This document shows, in pieces, positions 39,605 through 45,434 of a stretch of 45,434 nucleotides of DNA. The DNA is taken from NCBI RefSeq assembly GCF_963678635.1, contig NW_026970930.1, positions 1-45,434 on the forward strand, read 5' to 3'. A program made the position numbers and the translations under genes. The notes beneath the pieces were generated by a model that saw nothing but the letters and a program-made list of their open reading frames with translations, ran no database searches and was not told where the DNA came from. Each line of letters starts with the position of its first letter. The first letter of the stretch is position 1. This stretch comes from Symsagittifera roscoffensis. Taxonomy: Eukaryota; Xenacoelomorpha; Acoela; Convolutidae.

Positions 39605-40265
39605 ATCATAAAGGTTGGCGATTTTGTTGAAATTAGAATTGTTACGAAATGTATATAAATTTTGCCCTCTTTTGTTTAAACACTTAGAATACTGCTGTCA
39701 CCTTTCATCAATTTTAGAAGTATGGCTCGCTGGCATCAACTGTTTTTGAGAGAATTAGTACCTTTTGCAAGGTCTCCTCTGTTTTCTCATTAATTGTCTC
39801 TCCGTGTTCATCGGTTTCACTATCCTCTTTTAGTGCAAAAGTTTTGATGTTATTCTTTTATGTTTCCAGATTCTCTGCCTCACACTTTGTCATCAGGTCA
39901 TTATTTGCTTTAGCTAAATTCTAGATCTTGCGCCACATTAGCATAAACTTCGTGTTTCAGCCCATTCACGGCTTTTCTGACACCTGAAAGTGCTGACTGC
40001 AATTCAACTATGACTTGGGCTACTAAAGAAAGAACCGCATTGCTGATTGCTCTTTCTACCGCGGAGCTTATTAATTTTTAGCAATTTTGTATCGCTTTCG
40101 TCTTCGCTCAGTGGGCTTAGAACTGAACAAGGTCTTTTTGATGTGCTTTTCAATGCAAGAGTCCAGATATCGCATGTTGGCAACTTTTGCTTCAATGCTG
40201 TTGTTGTCTTTTTCTTGATTTTCGGTGTTCTGAACTTCAAATGAATTTGGTGATCTAGTATTCAT
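39605..40265 (-). pseudogene. Second copy of the LINE ORF1 remnant
   Basis: Exact copy of 35297-35957 carried by the 4.3-kb duplication. It starts MNTRSPNSFEVQNTENQ on the minus strand and has the same shift. The endonuclease and RT parts are not included, so the duplication breakpoint lies inside the LINE fossil. Confidence 0.85.
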
Positions 40266-43200
40266 GTCTCTCCTGAAACTATTTAATACGTTTATCAGAA
40301 CAATTAGGCTAAAAAAACAAGGTTCTACATCAATGTTATCGAAAAATGTTGTGTCATTTCAAATAAGTCCTATTTTTAGCTGAGGAGTCTTTTCTAAGTT
40401 CCAAGCAAGAAATTCAGATCTTCAAATCATTATATGCAGACTAAGAAAACTTATGAACTAAATTTTTGGAATCTGGTTGAACAGTAAACGGAGTGTACGT
40501 TCCTGCAATTGTTTAATATATGCACGACATATCTGTTCAACCCTTCTAAACAAACAATGCGTGTTAGTTCACCAATACACTTTTTCTTGTCTTGTTTTTC
40601 TTGTTTTCTTGTGTCTGTGTTATGCAGTTAGAAATTTTACCACTTAAGTAAAGTGCATTTAATACTGAATGGTATATACGAGTAATGTGTGCATGTGTGA
40701 TAATCAGATTAAATAAATTCCCATTATACCGTACATGTATCGCAAGTTCTTTTTCCGTTTTTATTTTTTTTTACAGTTTCAGGCTAGTAGTATAGCGCAA
40801 CAAGAGGTCAAGCCTGTTTTCGGAGAAAGGTCAACCTGTCAAGGTCGCGTGACTATGTTACTCAATTAGCCTAATCTTTTTTTTTCTCGGGGGTCGTAAT
40901 AAATATCTTATCAGATTAATTTTTTCACTTGAGTTGATTTTTAGGGGTATATGACCGGAATCATTGGGGACAATTTCGTCAATTGTTATTAAAGAGGATA
41001 ACTTTATGAAATCGCTGAGGGGGAATAAAATATTATCAGATAACTTTTTTTCACTTGAAGTAATTTATCTCAAAGATATCAGAAAAAAAATTATTAAAAT
41101 AAAAAATTCCCACTTTTGAGAAAAAGATATCAGAAAACATGTATATATAAAAAACAAAAAATTCTCAAATAATTTTTTTTGAAGTATCAGAAAAAATATA
41201 TGAAAAAAACAGAAAATTCCAAAATTTGAGAAAAAGATATCAGATTATATATAAATAAAAACCAGAATAATCCAAAACCTGAAAATTTTTTGAAAGACAT
41301 CAGAAAAAATTATAAAAAAAAAACTGAAAATTCCAAATAAACCCATTTTAAAATATCAGAAAAAAGTCTATGTAAAACCAAGAAAAGTTCAAAATTTGAG
41401 AAACAATTTTAGCTCCTACTAAAATTTTCATCCCTTCTAACCTTATCTTTTACATCCTGTTTAATCCTTTGTTTTCCCCCAGGATATAATTTGTCAGAAG
41501 ACTTTTATCTTTGTAATAAAAAATTATATACCCTTTATTCCAAAATTTGAGAAGAGGATATCAGAAAACATGTATAGATAAAAAAAAAGAAAATTCTCAA
41601 ACAATTTTTTTGAAGTATCAAAAAAATAGATGTAAAAAATAGAAAATTCCAAAATTTGAGCAAAAGATATCAGAAAACATCTTTATCTAAAAAAAAACAA
41701 AACTCTCAAAAATTTCTTTCTGAGGTATCAGAAAAAAAAATATGTAAAAAACAAAAAATTCCAAAACTTGAGAAAAAGATATCAGATTATATATATATAA
41801 AAAACCACAACAATCCGAAACCTGAAAAGTCTTTTAAAAGACATCAGAAAAAATTATATAAAAAACTGAAAATTTCAAAATAATTCCATTTTAAGATATC
41901 AGAAAAAAGTCTATGTAAAACCCGGAAAATTTGAGAAAAAGATTTTAAGCTCCTACTAAAATTTTCATCACTTCTAAGCTTAACTTTTACATCCTGTTTA
42001 ATCCTTTGTTTTCCCCAGGATATAATTTGTCAGAAGACTTTTATCTTTGTAATAACAAATTATATGCTCTTTATTCCAAAATTTGAGAAAAAGATATCAG
42101 AAAACATGTATAGATAAAAAAAACAAAGTTCCAAAATATTTTTTTGAGTTGTCAGAAAAAAAAACATGTTAAAAACGGAAAATTCCAAGATTTGAGAGAA
42201 AGATATCAGATTATAAATAAATAAAAACCTGAAAAATCCGAAACTTGAATTTTATTTGAAGTCATCAGAAAAAAAAATTTATTAAAAAAGAAAAATCCCA
42301 CTTTTGAGAAAAAGATATCAGAAAACATGTTTTCATAAAAAACAGAAAATTCTCAAATAATTTTTATTCAAGTATCAGAAAAATATATATCTAAAAAACC
42401 GAAATTTCCAAGATTTGAGAAAAATATATCAGATTATATATAATTAAAATACCAGAATAATCCAAAACCTGAGAATTTTATTTCAAGACATCAGAAAGAA
42501 TTATATAAAAAACTAAAAATTCCAAAATAATTCCATTTAAGATATCAGGAAAAAGTCTATGTAAAACACAGAAAATTTCAAAATTTGAGAAGAAGGTTTT
42601 CAGCTCCTACTAATATTTTCATCCCTTTTAACCTTTTCTTTTACATCATGTTTAATCCTTTCTTTTTCCCAGTATATAAATTGTCAGATGACTTTTATCT
42701 TTGTATTGAAAAATTATATGCTATTTATTCCAAAATTTGAGAAAAAGATAACAGAAAACATCTTTATCTAAAAAAAAAAACAGAAAACTCTCAAATAATT
42801 TTTTTTGAGGTATCAGAAAAAAATACATGTAAAAAACAGAAAATTCCAAGATTTGAGAAAAAGATATCAGATTACATATAATTAAAAAACCAGAATAATC
42901 CAGAACGTGAGAATTTTAATTAAAGACATCAGAAAAAATTATATAAAAAACTAAAAATTCTAAAATAATTCCATTTTAAGATATCAGGAAAAAGTCTATG
43001 TAAAACCCAGAAAATTTCAAAATTTGAGAAGAAGGTTTTCAGCTTCTAATAATATTTTCATCCCTTTTAACCTTTTCTTTTACATCCTGCTTAATCCTTT
43101 CTTTTTTCCAGCATATAATTTGTCAGAAGACTTTTATCTTTGTAATAAAAAATTATATGCTCTTTATTCCAAAATTTGAGAAAAAGACATCAGACACATG

Positions 43201-43879
43201 TGTAGATAAAAAACAGAAAGTTCTCAAATAATTTTTTTTGAGTTATCAGAAAAAAACATGTAAAAAACAGAAAATTCCAAGATTTGAGAGAAAGATATAA
43301 GATTATATATAAAAAAAACCAGAAAAATCCGAAATTTGAGACTTTTTTTAAGGACATCAGAAAAAATTATATTAAAACTAAAAAATCCAAAAAAATCCAT
43401 TTAAAATATCAGAATTTGAGGTATCAGAAAAAAATATATGTAAAAAACAGAAAATTCCAAGTTTTGAGAAAATGATATCAGATTATATATATATATATAC
43501 AAAAAACCAGAATAATCCGTAACCTGAGAATTTTTTTAAAAGACATCAGAAAAAATTATAAAAAAAACTGAAAATTCCAAATAAATCCATTTTAAAGTAT
43601 CAGAAAAAAGTCTATGTAAAACCAAGAAAAGTTCAAAATTGGAGAAAAAAAATTTAGCTCCTACTAAAATTTTCATCCCTTCTAACCTTATCTTTTACAT
43701 CCTGTTTAATCCTTTGTTTTTCCCCCGGGATATAATTTGTCAGGAGACTTTTATCTTTGTAATAAAAACTTATATGCTCTTTATTCCAAAATTTGAGAAA
43801 AAGATATCAGAAAACAAATATAGATAAAAAACAGAAAGTTCTCAAATCATTTTTTTGAGTTATCAGAAAAAATATATGA
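39605..43879 (+). repeat. Tandem duplication, copy 2 (4.28 kb)
   Basis: Starts ATCATAAAGGTTGGCG, as at 35297, and stays identical apart from one homopolymer length until 43879, where satellite sequence continues differently. The near-perfect identity means a very recent event or an assembly artefact. Confidence 0.93.
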
Positions 43880-45434
43880 AAAAAACAGAAAATTCCAAAA
43901 TTTGAGAAAAAGATATCAGATTATATATAAATAAAAACCAGAATAATCCAAAACCTGAAAATTTTTTGAAAGACATCAGAAAAAATTATAAAAAAAACTG
44001 AAAATTCCAAATAAATCCATTTTAAAGTATCAGAAAAAAGTCTATGTAAAACCAAGAAAAGTTCAAAATTGGAGAAAAAAAAATTTGCTCCTACTAAAAT
44101 TTTCATCCCTTCTAACCTTATCTTTTACATCCTGTTTAATCCTTTGTTTTTCCCCCGGGATATAATTTGTCAGGAGACTTTTATCTTTGTAATAAAAACT
44201 TATATGCTCTTTATTCCAAAATTTGAGAAAAAGATATCAGAAAACAAATATAGATAAAAAACAGAAAGTTGTCAAATCATTTTTTTGAGTTATCAGGAAA
44301 GAAATTATGAAAAAAACAGAAAATTCTAAGATCTGAGAAAAAGATATCAGATTATAAATAAATAGAAACCAGAAAAATCGGAAGCTTGAGAATTTCATTT
44401 TGAAACATCAGAAAAAAATTATTTAAAAAAAATTCCAAGGTTTGAGAAAAAGATATCAGATTATATATAAATAAAAAACCAGAATAACCCAAAACCTAAG
44501 AATTTTATTTAAAGACATCAGAACGAATTATATAAAAAACTAAAAATTCCAAAATAACTCCATTTTAAAATATCAGGAAAAGTCTATGCAAAACCCAGAA
44601 AATTTCAAAATTTGAGAAGGTTTTCAGCTCCTACTAAAATTTTCATCCCTTTTAACCTTTTCTTTTACATCATGTTTAATCCTTTCTTTTTCCCAGTATA
44701 TAAATTGTCAGAATACTTTTATCTTTGTATTAAAAAATTATATGCTATTTATTCCAAATTTTAAGAAAAAGATAACAGAAAACATCTTTATCTAAAAAAA
44801 AAAACAGAAAACTCAAATAATTTTTTTGAGGTATCAGAAAAAAATAATATGTAAACAACAAAAAATTCCAAGATTTGAGAAAAAGATATCAGATTATATT
44901 AATTTTATATAAAAACCAGAATAATCCAAAACCTGAGAGTTTTTTGAAAGACATTAGAAAAAATTATATAAAAAACTGAAAATTCCAAATAAATCCATTT
45001 TAAAATATCAGAAAAAAGTCTATGTAAAACCAAGAAAAGTTCAAAATTTGAGAAAAAATTTTAGCTCCTACTAAAATTTTCATCCCTTCTAACCTTATCT
45101 TATACATCCGGTTAAACCCTTTTTTTTCCCAGGATACAATTTGTCAGAAGACTTTTATCTTTGTAATTAAAAATTATATGCTCTTTATTCCAAAAATTGA
45201 GAAAAAATTATCAGAAAACATGTTTAGATAAAAAAAAACAGAAAGTTCTCAAATCATTTTTTTGGAGTTATCAGAAAAAAAAAACATGAAAAAAACAAGA
45301 AAATTTCCAAGATTTCAGAAAAAGATATCAGATTATAAATAAATAAAATCCAGAAAAATCCGAACTTGAGAATTTTATTCAAAGACATCAGAGAAAATTA
45401 TATTAAAAATGAAAATTCCAAAAAATTTCAAAAC

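Larger units (their letters stand above)
36755..45434 (+). repeat. AT-rich hierarchical satellite, continuing past the window
   Basis: Built from diverged subunits of roughly 50-65 bp that share GATATCAGAAAA and AAAATTCCAAAATTTGAGAA. These are grouped into larger blocks of about 430-660 bp, each closed by a distinctive segment (CTCCTACTAAAATTTTCAT, then TTTAATCCTTTGTTTTCCC and GACTTTTATCTTTGTAAT). Block markers lie near 37197, 37729, 38389, 38822 and 39437 and again in the duplicated copy. A 430-bp direct repeat of one block is visible at about 43560-43870 and 43990-44300. Poly-A and poly-T runs are very frequent. No gene; the short frames here are by-products. Confidence 0.9.

Noticed and set aside
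37348-44257. Short 60-75 codon Lys-rich frames in the satellite
   Set aside because: By-products of A-rich repeats, repeated identically by the duplication, with no conserved start or domain.
36755-45434. CRISPR-like array
   Set aside because: Repeats are diverged, contiguous and of variable length in eukaryotic AT-rich DNA; no unique spacers or cas genes.

Overview
This is eukaryotic, animal-type DNA that is dominated by retroelements. It carries a CR1-like non-LTR retrotransposon with an esterase-type ORF1, a very large Ty3/gypsy-class LTR element, introns with GT..AG borders, decayed LINEs and an AT-rich satellite. A nematode or another small invertebrate would fit, but nothing in the window fixes the phylum. 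No bacterial, phage, CRISPR, rRNA or tRNA gene was seen.

Layout. Positions 1-4441 hold a frameshifted CR1-like LINE with an SGNH/esterase ORF1 and an endonuclease-RT ORF2. Positions 4442-27086 hold a giant (22.6 kb) LTR retrotransposon whose two 0.92-kb LTRs differ by only about two substitutions and one indel, so it is recent. Its order is LTR, primer-binding site, 1.6-kb leader with short-motif arrays, gag-protease, [UAA], RT-RNase H-integrase, [UGA], degenerate macro domain, 376-nt gap with a splice acceptor, coiled-coil ORF3a, [UAG], 2.25-thousand-residue ORF3b (SGNH hydrolase, a second SGNH-like domain and a large unknown remainder), ORF4 in the +1 frame, structured 3' region, polypurine-like motif, LTR. 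The three bracketed stops each separate two reading frames that are otherwise continuous in the same frame. Positions 27087-29455 hold the first three exons of a LENG1-like (Cir_N domain) host gene, whose start lies 306 bp downstream of the LTR in the same orientation. Positions 29456-36754 are intergenic and hold LINE fossils and small tandem repeats. Position 36755 to the end is a hierarchical AT-rich satellite, and a nearly perfect 4.3-kb tandem duplication covers 35297-43879.

How it works together. Gag would form particles, and protease, RT, RNase H and integrase would copy and insert the element. The accessory block (macro-like domain, coiled-coil protein, SGNH hydrolase giant protein, ORF4) fills the position where errantiviruses carry env, but no signal peptide or convincing membrane anchor is visible. 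The strongest candidates for an undescribed system are the three in-frame stop junctions using all three stop codons, a 13-nt polypurine-like motif repeated inside pol and against the 3' LTR, and the pairing of a macro-like domain with an SGNH hydrolase in one retrotransposon.
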